Assembly: GCA_036555105.1 (NCBI GenBank)
Contig: DATBMA010000002.1
Coordinates: forward strand, 1 to 29,975
Length of the DNA: 29,975 bases
Origin: DATBMA01 sp036555105
GTDB lineage: Bacteria; Actinomycetota; Acidimicrobiia; Spongiisociales; ZC4RG35
Direction of reading: 5' to 3'
Shown in pieces: positions 1 through 6,006 of this stretch. The notes under the pieces were generated by a model. The model had not been told where the DNA came from, did not search any database, and was given only the letters and a program-made list of their open reading frames with translations. The stretch's first letter is position 1; each line of letters opens with the position of its first letter. Made by a program: the position numbers and the translations under genes.

Positions 1-672
1 GTGGCTGAGCCGCTCACGGTGCAGGGGATAGGGTCGCTGGGGGAGCGGGAAGCCAAGGTTGCCGAGATGCTGCGCAAGGTCGGGCTCAGCCCTCCGGAGA
101 CGTTCCTCTTCCGCTATCCGCACGAGTTGTCCGGCGGCCAACGGCAGCGGATAGCCATCGCCAGGGCGTTGGTCATCGATCCGGTCTTCGTCGTGGCCGA
201 CGAACCCACCTCCATGCTCGACGTTTCCATCCGCATCTCGATCATGGACCTGATGCTCAAACTGGCGGCAGAGTTCGGGGTGTCCTATCTGTACATCACC
301 CACGATCTGGCGGTGGCCCGCTACATGTGCGATCGGATCGCGGTCATGTACCTGGGGAAGCTCGTCGAGATCGCCAAGGCCGAGGACCTCCTGTCCAACC
401 CGCTGCATCCCTATACGCGGGCCCTTCTATCGGCGGTGCCGGTTCCCGACCCCGCCTACAAGCGCCCCCCGGTCGAGATCGAAGGTGGGATCGGCAAGGC
501 CATCAACCCACCTCCGCAGTGCCGCTTCATAGAGCGCTGTCCGTACGCCACCGACATCTGCCATTCGACCGATCACCCGCCGCTGGAGGACAAGGGCGGG
601 GATCACTGGGTGGCCTGCCACCTGGTGACACCGGCGGCGCTCGGAGGCGAGCCGGTGGTCACCTACGCCTGA
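1..672 (+). CDS. Oligopeptide/dipeptide ABC transporter ATP-binding protein, 5' part missing
   Basis: ATPase subunit of a peptide-type (Dpp/Opp) ABC importer, which would power uptake of peptides or related solutes at the inner face of the membrane. Visible in order: signature LSGGQRQR (residues 43-50), Walker B VFVVADEPT (62-70), the H-loop histidine (101), and the C-terminal oligopeptide-transporter extension with the CRFIERCP segment. Cysteines 174, 180, 187 and 206 of that extension match the pattern that binds an iron-sulfur cluster in some Dpp ATPases (known for the family, inferred here). Walker A and the first ~110 residues are absent because the gene runs off the left edge; the GTG at base 1 is probably an internal valine codon. 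The permease and binding-protein genes would lie to the left. Stop TGA at 670-672. DppD-like or DppF-like cannot be decided. Confidence 0.93.
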   Translation: MAEPLTVQGIGSLGEREAKVAEMLRKVGLSPPETFLFRYPHELSGGQRQRIAIARALVIDPVFVVADEPTSMLDVSIRISIMDLMLKLAAEFGVSYLYITHDLAVARYMCDRIAVMYLGKLVEIAKAEDLLSNPLHPYTRALLSAVPVPDPAYKRPPVEIEGGIGKAINPPPQCRFIERCPYATDICHSTDHPPLEDKGGDHWVACHLVTPAALGGEPVVTYA

Positions 673-712
673 CCCGGCGGGAGGGCCCGGGACCGGCTCC
701 AGCAGGGCCGGG

Positions 713-1273
713 ATCTGGACGATCCCCAACCTGGTCTCCTTCATCCGCCTGTTGCTGGTTCCCGTATTCCTCTATTTGCTGATCGGCCTCGACGAGGTGG
801 CGGTGGCAGGTGCATTGGTATTCCTGATCGGTGCCACCGATTGGGTCGACGGCTACCTGGCCAGACGGCTGAACCAGGTGTCGGAGCTGGGGAAGGCGCT
901 CGACCCTCTGGCTGATCGCCTCATGATCATCGCCGCCTTGATCGGTGGGTTGATCGCCGGGGTGGTGCCGGCCGTCATCGTGATCCCGCTGCTCGCCAGG
1001 GAGCTGGTAGTGGGGGTGGCTGCGATCCTCCTGGCCAGCCGCACCGGGCGCCGCCTCGAGGTGAGGTTCCGTGGCAAGGCCGCCACCTTCCTGATCTACG
1101 GGGCGGTGGCGTCGTTCTACCTGGCGGCGGCGGGGGTGGCCCCATGGCTGTTCACCCCTCCGGCCTGGATGTGCGGGGTGATCGGCCTGGTCCTCTACTG
1201 GGACGTCGCCTTCATCTATCTCAAGGACGTGGCGGCAGGGCTCTCATCGGTAGAGTCCCCCGTCCCCCAATAG
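713..1273 (+). CDS. pgsA: CDP-alcohol phosphatidyltransferase (PgsA-like), start codon uncertain
   Basis: Integral membrane enzyme that transfers a phosphatidyl group from CDP-diacylglycerol to an alcohol, in this family usually glycerol-3-phosphate (phosphatidylglycerophosphate synthase). The full catalytic signature DG-x2-AR-x8-G-x3-D-x3-D is present, beginning DGYLAR and ending DPLAD. Several hydrophobic helices follow. The family N-terminus (TIPNLVSFIRLLLVPVF) starts near base 719, but no ATG, GTG or TTG occurs in frame between the stop at 626-628 and the TTG at 752, which lies inside the first helix. I place the start at ATC 713, which has AGCAGG six bases upstream; TTG 752 would truncate helix 1. 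Next gene gcvH follows after 8 bp. The order pgsA-gcvH-FHA resembles mycobacterial pgsA2-gcvH-garA. Function is firm at family level; the substrate is inferred. Confidence 0.85.
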   Translation: MWTIPNLVSFIRLLLVPVFLYLLIGLDEVAVAGALVFLIGATDWVDGYLARRLNQVSELGKALDPLADRLMIIAALIGGLIAGVVPAVIVIPLLARELVVGVAAILLASRTGRRLEVRFRGKAATFLIYGAVASFYLAAAGVAPWLFTPPAWMCGVIGLVLYWDVAFIYLKDVAAGLSSVESPVPQ

Positions 1274-1281
1274 GAGATTCG

Positions 1282-1662
1282 ATGGACGTTCCCGACGGGC
1301 TCCGTTACACCGCCGAGCATGAGTGGCTGGCGGTCGGAGAGGATGGGACCGTCCGCTTGGGGATCACCGACTATGCCCAGGACGCCCTGGGCGACGTCGT
1401 CTTCGTCCAGTTGCCTGTCGTGGGCTTGGTGGTGGAACCGGGGGCGATCCTGGCCGAGGTGGAGTCGACCAAGTCCGTGGCGGAGGTCTACGCGCCGGTG
1501 GCGGGAACGGTGTCGGGGATCAACTCCGAGTTGACCGACCGCCCGGAGTTGGTCAACCAGTCACCGTATGAAGGTGGATGGTTTGCCGAGCTGAAAGTGG
1601 CCGACCCCGACGCACTGCAAGGTCTCCTCGACGCCGACGCCTACAGGTCGCTGATCGGCTGA
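1282..1662 (+). CDS. gcvH: Glycine cleavage system H protein
   Basis: Lipoyl carrier protein of the glycine cleavage complex; it shuttles the aminomethyl intermediate between the P, T and L proteins in the cytoplasm. The product is 126 aa, the usual length for GcvH. The lipoylation segment EVESTKSVAEVYAP is clear, with the modified lysine at residue 64. The N-terminal YTAEHEWL and the glycine-rich NQSPYEGGWF near the C-terminus are also typical. ATG 1282 is preceded by TAGGAG at 1271-1276, which doubles as the pgsA stop codon and a Shine-Dalgarno sequence, so translation is probably coupled. The partner gcvT lies about 4.3 kb downstream on the same strand; gcvP and a lipoate ligase are not in the window. 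Confidence 0.97.
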   Translation: MDVPDGLRYTAEHEWLAVGEDGTVRLGITDYAQDALGDVVFVQLPVVGLVVEPGAILAEVESTKSVAEVYAPVAGTVSGINSELTDRPELVNQSPYEGGWFAELKVADPDALQGLLDADAYRSLIG

Positions 1663-1690
1663 CCACCACGGCTTGGGGCTATCCAGCCTC

Positions 1691-1696
1691 TACCAT
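1691..1696 (+). promoter_or_regulatory. -10 box TACCAT for a leaderless FHA-protein mRNA
   Basis: TACCAT ends exactly 6 nt before the ATG at 1703 and there is no Shine-Dalgarno sequence. This matches the TANNNT plus 6-7 nt layout of actinobacterial leaderless transcripts. Confidence 0.5.
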
Positions 1697-1702
1697 GCCG
1701 GC

Positions 1703-2161
1703 ATGCAATGTCCCCGGTGCGATGCAGAATTGCCCGAGGATGCGGCCTCCTGCCCCGCCTGCGGTCTCGTACTGGACGGGGATCCGACCGTGGCCTACGT
1801 CGAGCTCGAGGAGCGGGCCGAGCATCCGCTCACCAAGGAGGAGGCCGGCAGCCTCGAAGGGTTCGATGGCTGGGCTTTGGTCGTCGAGCGCGGGCCCCAG
1901 GCCGGTCTGACGTTTGTGTTGCCGGCCGGGCTCACCACGGTCGGACGCCATCCGGAAAGCCACATATTCCTCGACGACGTGACCGTCTCCCGTCACCATT
2001 GCCGGTTCCTGACCGAGAGTGATGGGCTGGCGGTCGAGGACTCCGGATCGACCAACGGGACCTATGTCAACGAGTCGAGGGTCGACAGCGCCGTGCTCGC
2101 CCCTGGCGACGAGGTGATGGTGGGGCGCTTCCACTTCGTCGTGGCCAAGGGCAGCGACTGA
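1703..2161 (+). CDS. Zinc-ribbon FHA-domain protein (GarA-like)
   Basis: Small cytoplasmic FHA protein of 152 aa. The N-terminus is a zinc ribbon (CPRC at residues 3-6, CPAC at 17-20). The FHA domain occupies about residues 58-147, with the phosphothreonine-binding signature GRH (81-83), SRHH (96-99) and STNGT (116-120). By family and position (gcvH - FHA - MerR) it corresponds to GarA/OdhI, which in mycobacteria and corynebacteria binds and inhibits 2-oxoglutarate metabolism enzymes until phosphorylated by a PknB/PknG-type kinase. The classical ETTS phosphorylation motif is absent; Thr29 in GDPTVAY sits in the equivalent region and is only a candidate. A longer reading from TTG 1673 is unlikely, because ATG 1703 has the -10 box at leaderless spacing and the ribbon starts immediately after it. 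Confidence 0.9.
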   Translation: MQCPRCDAELPEDAASCPACGLVLDGDPTVAYVELEERAEHPLTKEEAGSLEGFDGWALVVERGPQAGLTFVLPAGLTTVGRHPESHIFLDDVTVSRHHCRFLTESDGLAVEDSGSTNGTYVNESRVDSAVLAPGDEVMVGRFHFVVAKGSD

Positions 2162-2167
2162 ATCGAT

Positions 2168-2839
2168 ATGGCCGGAGCCAGCCTGAGCATCGGAGAGGTG
2201 ATTGCGCTGCTGCGCGATGACTTCCCAGATGTGTCGGTGTCGAAGATCAGGTTCCTCGAGTCCCAAGGCCTGATCGATCCCGAACGATCGGCCGGGGGCT
2301 ATCGCCAATTCGGCCCCGTCGAGATCCGCCGCCTGCGCTACATCCTCGCGCTGCAACGCGACCACTTCCTGCCCCTCAAGGTCATCAAGTCACGGCTGAC
2401 GATGTGGGAACGGGGGGAGACGCGTTCCGACGAGGAGGAGGGCGACGGCCAGCTCGGGGAGGAGGGCGAGCCGCTCACCCGCACCGACCTTCTGAGACGG
2501 AGCGGGCTCACCTCTGGCCAGCTCGACGAGCTGGTGGATCACGGCATCTTCGGAAAACGGGACAATGGCAGCGCGTTCCCCTTCTGGGCCCTGGAGGCGG
2601 CGGTGGAGTGCCGCCGGCTGCTGGCCGATGGGTTCGAAGCCCGCCATCTCCGAGCGGTCAGGCTCGGTGCCGAGCGCGAGGCCGAGCTGCTCCGACAACT
2701 GGCAGCCCCTCTCCTCTCCCAGAGCACCACTGACGCCCGCACCAGGGCGCGCGAGACGCTCGAGAATGGAGCAACTGCCATTTCCGCTCTCCACCGGACC
2801 ATACTCAACGCCACTCTCAGGTCCCTGCTAGAAGAATGA
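2168..2839 (+). CDS. MerR-family transcriptional regulator (FtsR/Rv1828-like)
   Basis: DNA-binding regulator of 223 aa. Residues about 5-75 form a MerR winged helix (SIGEVIALL, then KIRFLESQGLI, then GGYRQFGPVEIRRLRYI). A polar, acidic linker (about 80-105) follows, then a second all-helical region with LLRRSGLTSGQLDELVDHGIF, as in the actinobacterial FtsR/Rv1828 group. Its position directly after a GarA-like gene and upstream of a DUF151 gene matches Rv1828. In Corynebacterium the homologue regulates ftsZ (family knowledge); that role here is inference. ATG 2168 lies 6 nt after the preceding stop and lacks a strong Shine-Dalgarno, suggesting coupling. Its TGA overlaps the next gene's start as ATGA at 2836-2839. 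Confidence 0.9.
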   Translation: MAGASLSIGEVIALLRDDFPDVSVSKIRFLESQGLIDPERSAGGYRQFGPVEIRRLRYILALQRDHFLPLKVIKSRLTMWERGETRSDEEEGDGQLGEEGEPLTRTDLLRRSGLTSGQLDELVDHGIFGKRDNGSAFPFWALEAAVECRRLLADGFEARHLRAVRLGAEREAELLRQLAAPLLSQSTTDARTRARETLENGATAISALHRTILNATLRSLLEE

Positions 2840-3906
2840 AGCCTCGCCGCCTCCGCATCGCCGCCATCGCCTCCGTGGCCACCGTGACCTTGGCGACCGC
2901 CCAGCCTGCCCTGGCCGCCGGCCATCCGCTGGTGGGCCCGCCCCACGAGGGCTGGCTCATACCATCGCAGCCTGAGGTCAGCGCCAAGGCCTGGATCCTC
3001 TGGGACGCCAGCACCGGCGAGGAGATCGCCTCCAGCGAGGCCGACCTTCAGCTGCCGCCGGCGTCGACCACGAAGATGATGACCGCTCTGCTCGCCCTCG
3101 AGCACGGAGGCCTGCAGGAAGAGTTCACGGTCAGCCGCAATGCCACTGCCGCCCGCGGATTCAAGATCGGACTATCGGCGGGGGAGACTCTCACCCTCGG
3201 GCAGCTACTCAACGCCATGATCGTGCGGTCGGCCAATGATGCGGCGGTGGCCGTGGCCGAGGCGGTGGCTGGATCGGTCCCCGCCTTCGTCGACCTGATG
3301 AACGAGAAGGCTGCCTCGCTGGGCCTCGACCACACCCACTTCGCCAACCCCAACGGCCTCGACCAGGACGGCCACCTGTCATCGGCCCGTGACCTGCTCG
3401 ATCTGGCGCTGGCGGCGTACGCACAGCCGGGGTTTGCCGAATTGGTCGATCAGAAGGAGGTGGTGCTCCCGACCTCGGGGACCGAGCCCCGCCGGTTCGA
3501 CACCACCAACCGGTTCCTGGTCAGGTACCGCGGTGCCAACGGGGTCAAGACAGGGTCCACTCCCAATGCCGACCTGGTACTTGTCGCCTCGGCGGTGAGG
3601 GGAGGCGAGCATCTCTTCGCCGTGGTGGCCGGATCGACCGGGACCGACGGCCATTTCGTCGACGCCGCCGACCTGCTCGACTACGGGTTCCGAATGGCGC
3701 GCGTTTCCGGCCAGCTCGGCTCGGCCGAGGAGAACGCCTCACTGGCGGCCGAGGCCAGGGTTCAGGCCCTCACCCACCTCTCCTCGGTCCGCCCTCCCGA
3801 TGACGTGGCCCCTCGAACGGTGGTTCGCACCGGTTCTGAGGACCTCCCGTCCCTCTTCGATGCCTTCGCATGGTTCGCGCATCTCTTGAGCGTCGACGGA
3901 GGGTGA
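2836..3906 (+). CDS. D-alanyl-D-alanine carboxypeptidase (S11 family, DacA/PBP5-like)
   Basis: Exported serine peptidase that trims the terminal D-alanine from peptidoglycan stem peptides. The 356-aa product has a signal peptide (KPRRLR, a hydrophobic stretch to about residue 22, cleavage near AQPALAA, residues 22-28). All three penicillin-binding motifs are present: STTK (77-80, catalytic Ser77), SAN (132-134) and KTG (238-240). There is no obvious C-terminal membrane helix, but the last ~20 residues (SLFDAFAWFAHLL) could form the amphipathic anchor typical of PBP5-type enzymes. The start ATG 2836 overlaps the upstream MerR stop as ATGA, so translation is coupled. This gene and the following phosphoribosyltransferase interrupt the otherwise conserved FHA-MerR-DUF151-MerR order. 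Confidence 0.95.
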   Translation: MKPRRLRIAAIASVATVTLATAQPALAAGHPLVGPPHEGWLIPSQPEVSAKAWILWDASTGEEIASSEADLQLPPASTTKMMTALLALEHGGLQEEFTVSRNATAARGFKIGLSAGETLTLGQLLNAMIVRSANDAAVAVAEAVAGSVPAFVDLMNEKAASLGLDHTHFANPNGLDQDGHLSSARDLLDLALAAYAQPGFAELVDQKEVVLPTSGTEPRRFDTTNRFLVRYRGANGVKTGSTPNADLVLVASAVRGGEHLFAVVAGSTGTDGHFVDAADLLDYGFRMARVSGQLGSAEENASLAAEARVQALTHLSSVRPPDDVAPRTVVRTGSEDLPSLFDAFAWFAHLLSVDGG

Positions 3907-4469
3907 CCGACTCGGCTCCCGTTGCAATGATCGTCCCCGCCGGCGAGATCGCCAGCCGGGTAGCCGAGTTGGGCAAGGCGATCACCGAGGACTATCACGA
4001 CCGGCGTCCGCTGCTGGTAGCGGTTCTGGTCGGCTCCCTTCCGTTCCTGGCAGATCTGGTGAGGACCATCGACCGCCCGGTAGAGATCGATTTTCTCGCC
4101 CTGAGCCGGTTCGGGGAAGGCGGTCGGATTCGGATCGCAATGGACACGGCCACCTCCCTCGAGGGCCAGGACGTGATCGTCGTCGAGGACATCGTCGACA
4201 CCGGGCTCACCCTCGCTGTGTTGCGCAGGCTGCTGGGGGAGCGGGGGCCGGCCTCCATCGCCACCGTGACCCTCCTGGACAAAGTGTCTCGCCGGCTGGT
4301 CGATGTGCCGATCGAGTATCGGGGATTCGAAGTCGGTGAGGAGTTCCTGATCGGCTACGGGCTCGATCTGGGGGGACGCTTTCGGAACCTCGACTCGATA
4401 TGGTCGGTCCTCGAACCACACACAGCCGACCTCGATTCGGTGGCCCGTTCTGTCCGCGAAGGCCGGTGA
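3903..4469 (+). CDS. Hypoxanthine phosphoribosyltransferase-like protein
   Basis: Purine phosphoribosyltransferase-like enzyme of 188 aa, predicted to join a purine base to PRPP in the salvage pathway. The PRPP-binding loop VIVVEDIVDTGLTL is nearly identical to that of Hpt enzymes; LLVAVLVGSLPFLADLVR and PIEYRGFEVGEEFLIGYGLD also match the fold. The flexible loop that usually reads SSYG reads SRFGEGGR here, a departure that leaves base specificity open. GTG 3903 overlaps the previous stop as GTGA; ATG 3927 and ATG 3870 are alternative starts. GGAGG at 3898-3902 is too close to the GTG to serve as a normal ribosome site. The gene is part of the plus-strand operon with the carboxypeptidase. Confidence 0.85.
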   Translation: MTDSAPVAMIVPAGEIASRVAELGKAITEDYHDRRPLLVAVLVGSLPFLADLVRTIDRPVEIDFLALSRFGEGGRIRIAMDTATSLEGQDVIVVEDIVDTGLTLAVLRRLLGERGPASIATVTLLDKVSRRLVDVPIEYRGFEVGEEFLIGYGLDLGGRFRNLDSIWSVLEPHTADLDSVARSVREGR

Positions 4470-4475
4470 TAGGCT
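4470..4475 (+). promoter_or_regulatory. -10 box TAGGCT for a leaderless DUF151 mRNA
   Basis: TAGGCT ends 6 nt before ATG 4482 and begins one base after the preceding stop codon. The same hexamer with the same spacing occurs before GTG 8951. Confidence 0.5.
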
Positions 4476-4481
4476 GACCGT

Positions 4482-4991
4482 ATGAGCGGCCCCGATGAGC
4501 CGATTCCTGTGACCGTGGTCGGGGTGAGGGTGGAGCTGCCCTCCAACACGCCGATCGTCCTCCTCAGGGAGGATGGCGGCCTCAGGTATCTCCCCATCTG
4601 GATCGGGGCAGCCGAGGCGCAATCGATCGTCGCCGCCATGGAGGGAATGGAGGCTCCCCGCCCGCAGACCCATGACCTGCTGCGGATGGTCCTGGAGGGA
4701 CTGGGAGCCGAGATCGACCGGGTGGACGTGGTCGAGCTCCGTGAGAGCGTCTTTTATGCGGACCTGGTCATCAGGTCCAACGGGGAGGTTGTCCACATCT
4801 CTTCCCGCCCTTCGGACGCAATCGCCTTGGCGGTCCGCACCCAAGCGCCGGTGTTCGTGGCGCCCTCGGTGCTGGAAGAGGCCGGGATCGAGCTGGAGGA
4901 CGAGTCCGAGGAGGAGCAGGTCGCCCGCTTCAGGGAATTGCTGGAAGGCGTCACCGTGGAGGACTTCCTGGGGGAGCAGGGGCAGGGCTGA
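4482..4991 (+). CDS. DUF151 bifunctional-nuclease-domain protein
   Basis: Cytoplasmic protein of 169 aa with the bifunctional nuclease (BFN/DUF151) domain over about residues 8-140. Hallmarks are LPIWIGAAEAQSIV and the very conserved SRPSDAIALAVR. The last 25 residues are acidic. The family was named after a plant protein with RNase and DNase activity; the role of bacterial members is poorly defined, so no substrate is assigned. The gene sits between the FtsR-like region and a second MerR gene, as Rv1829 does in mycobacteria. It probably has its own leaderless promoter (TAGGCT at 4470-4475). The following 100 bp carry a separate promoter for the next gene. Confidence 0.9.
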   Translation: MSGPDEPIPVTVVGVRVELPSNTPIVLLREDGGLRYLPIWIGAAEAQSIVAAMEGMEAPRPQTHDLLRMVLEGLGAEIDRVDVVELRESVFYADLVIRSNGEVVHISSRPSDAIALAVRTQAPVFVAPSVLEEAGIELEDESEEEQVARFRELLEGVTVEDFLGEQGQG

Positions 4992-5016
4992 CACGGCCCC
5001 GCTTTTCAACCGAGTG

Positions 5017-5046
5017 TTGACATCTTCGAAGGGCCTCGGCTAGCTT
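5017..5046 (+). promoter_or_regulatory. Sigma-70-type promoter upstream of the second MerR gene
   Basis: TTGACA at 5017-5022 and TAGCTT at 5041-5046 are separated by 18 nt. They lie in the 101-bp gap before GTG 5093, giving a leader of about 40 nt that contains GGAGG at 5081-5085, 7 nt before the start. This is the best -35/-10 pair seen in the window. Confidence 0.6.
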
Positions 5047-5092
5047 CCTCACACCAGCGGAATTACGAGCCTGTAACGCGGGAGGCCAGACA

Positions 5093-5560
5093 GTGACGGT
5101 CGACTTGGGCTATCGAGCCCCGACGGTGTGCAAGCTGGTTGGAATCACCTACCGTCAACTGGACTATTGGGCCAGGACGGACCTGCTGAAGCCGTCCTTG
5201 CGCCCTGCCAACGGCTCGGGCAGCCAACGCCTCTATTCGTTCTCCGACGTGGTCCAGCTCAAGGTCGTGAAGAGGCTGCTGGACGCGGGAATGAGCCTCC
5301 ACAAGATCCGCCAGGCCGTCGAGATCCTGGCGGGACAGCTGGAATCGGAACGGCCACTGGCCGACGTGACACTTCTCTCTGACGGGCAGACGATCTACGC
5401 CGCCACCAGCCCTTCGGAGGTGGTCGACGTGTTCAAGCGGGGTCAGGGAGTGTTCGGCATCGCCATCGGGCCGGTTCAAGACGAACTGGTCGGCGATCTC
5501 CACGATCTCTTCCCCGAGCCCGACACAGAGAACCAGGCCGCTACCGCGGGGGCCCCCTGA
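5093..5560 (+). CDS. MerR-family transcriptional regulator (Rv1830-like)
   Basis: Regulator of 155 aa. An N-terminal MerR helix-turn-helix occupies about residues 8-75: KLVGITYRQLDYWARTDLL, a wing SQRLYSFSDVVQLK, and a dimer helix LLDAGMSLHKIRQAVEIL. The C-terminal half (VTLLSDGQTIYAATSPSEVVDVFKRGQGVFGIAI) is the small domain characteristic of the actinobacterial Rv1830/Rv1828 pair; its ligand is unknown. GTG 5093 has a good Shine-Dalgarno (GGAGG) and a recognisable promoter upstream. The TGA at 5558-5560 overlaps the likely CTG start of the next gene (CTGA at 5557-5560). Position after a DUF151 gene matches the mycobacterial order. Confidence 0.92.
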   Translation: MTVDLGYRAPTVCKLVGITYRQLDYWARTDLLKPSLRPANGSGSQRLYSFSDVVQLKVVKRLLDAGMSLHKIRQAVEILAGQLESERPLADVTLLSDGQTIYAATSPSEVVDVFKRGQGVFGIAIGPVQDELVGDLHDLFPEPDTENQAATAGAP

Positions 5561-6000
5561 CCGACACCCAGCTCAGCCAGGCTCAATCGACCCGGTTCGC
5601 ACACAACAGCGAGCGGCAGTTCGCTCTTCTTCTCGACTTCTACGGGGTTCCCTGGGAGTACGAGCCGCGCTCGTTCCCGATCGGCTGGGACGGAGACGGC
5701 CACCCCGTTCAGCACTTCACCCCTGACTTCTATCTCCCCGAGGACGACATGTTCATCGAGATCACGACGATGAACCAGAAGCTGGTCACCCGCAAGAACG
5801 GGAAGGTCCGGAGGCTGCGGGAGCTCTATCCCGATGTCCGCTGCAAGATTTTCTATCAGCGCGACTACCTGCACCTTGTTGCAAAGTACGGGTTGGAGGA
5901 GCCGGATCACATGGAAGAAGTGACCCCGCCAACCCGGCTTCCAGGCCCATTGAAGATCGTGCGCCTCGACGATCGAGGGGCGGACGCCTCGGCCGGTTAG
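5557..6000 (+). CDS. PD-(D/E)XK nuclease-like protein, probable CTG start
   Basis: Predicted small cytoplasmic protein of 147 aa with the restriction-endonuclease-like core. Visible motif: Glu19 (NSERQF), Asp57 in FTPDFYLP, then Glu68 in FIEITTMNQK with Thr70 or Lys75 near the lysine position. A basic stretch (KLVTRKNGKVRRLRELYP) follows. Substrate and role are unknown; nothing around it suggests restriction-modification. The first ATG in frame is base 5749 (residue 65), which would remove Glu19 and Asp57. The only possible earlier start is CTG 5557, which overlaps the MerR stop as CTGA, like the ATGA and GTGA overlaps elsewhere here. gcvT starts 6 bp after the stop. The fold call comes from motif reading and needs a profile search. 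Confidence 0.72.
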   Translation: MTDTQLSQAQSTRFAHNSERQFALLLDFYGVPWEYEPRSFPIGWDGDGHPVQHFTPDFYLPEDDMFIEITTMNQKLVTRKNGKVRRLRELYPDVRCKIFYQRDYLHLVAKYGLEEPDHMEEVTPPTRLPGPLKIVRLDDRGADASAG

Positions 6001-6006
6001 CAACCA

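Noticed and set aside
327..782. 151-aa plus-strand open frame overlapping the ABC ATPase end and the pgsA start
   Set aside because: Arg- and Pro-rich shadow of the ABC gene; it does not share the pgsA frame and so does not explain its missing start.
1255..1281. Glycine riboswitch upstream of gcvH
   Set aside because: Only 8 bp separate pgsA and gcvH and no aptamer-like structure is visible; nor is there room before gcvT.
3762..5009. 415-aa minus-strand open frame
   Set aside because: It lies opposite the phosphoribosyltransferase and DUF151 genes, whose protein motifs are clear. No family features; a typical high-GC antisense shadow.
5557..6000. Part of a restriction-modification or defence system
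   Set aside because: No methyltransferase, helicase or toxin-antitoxin partner nearby; the neighbours are housekeeping genes.
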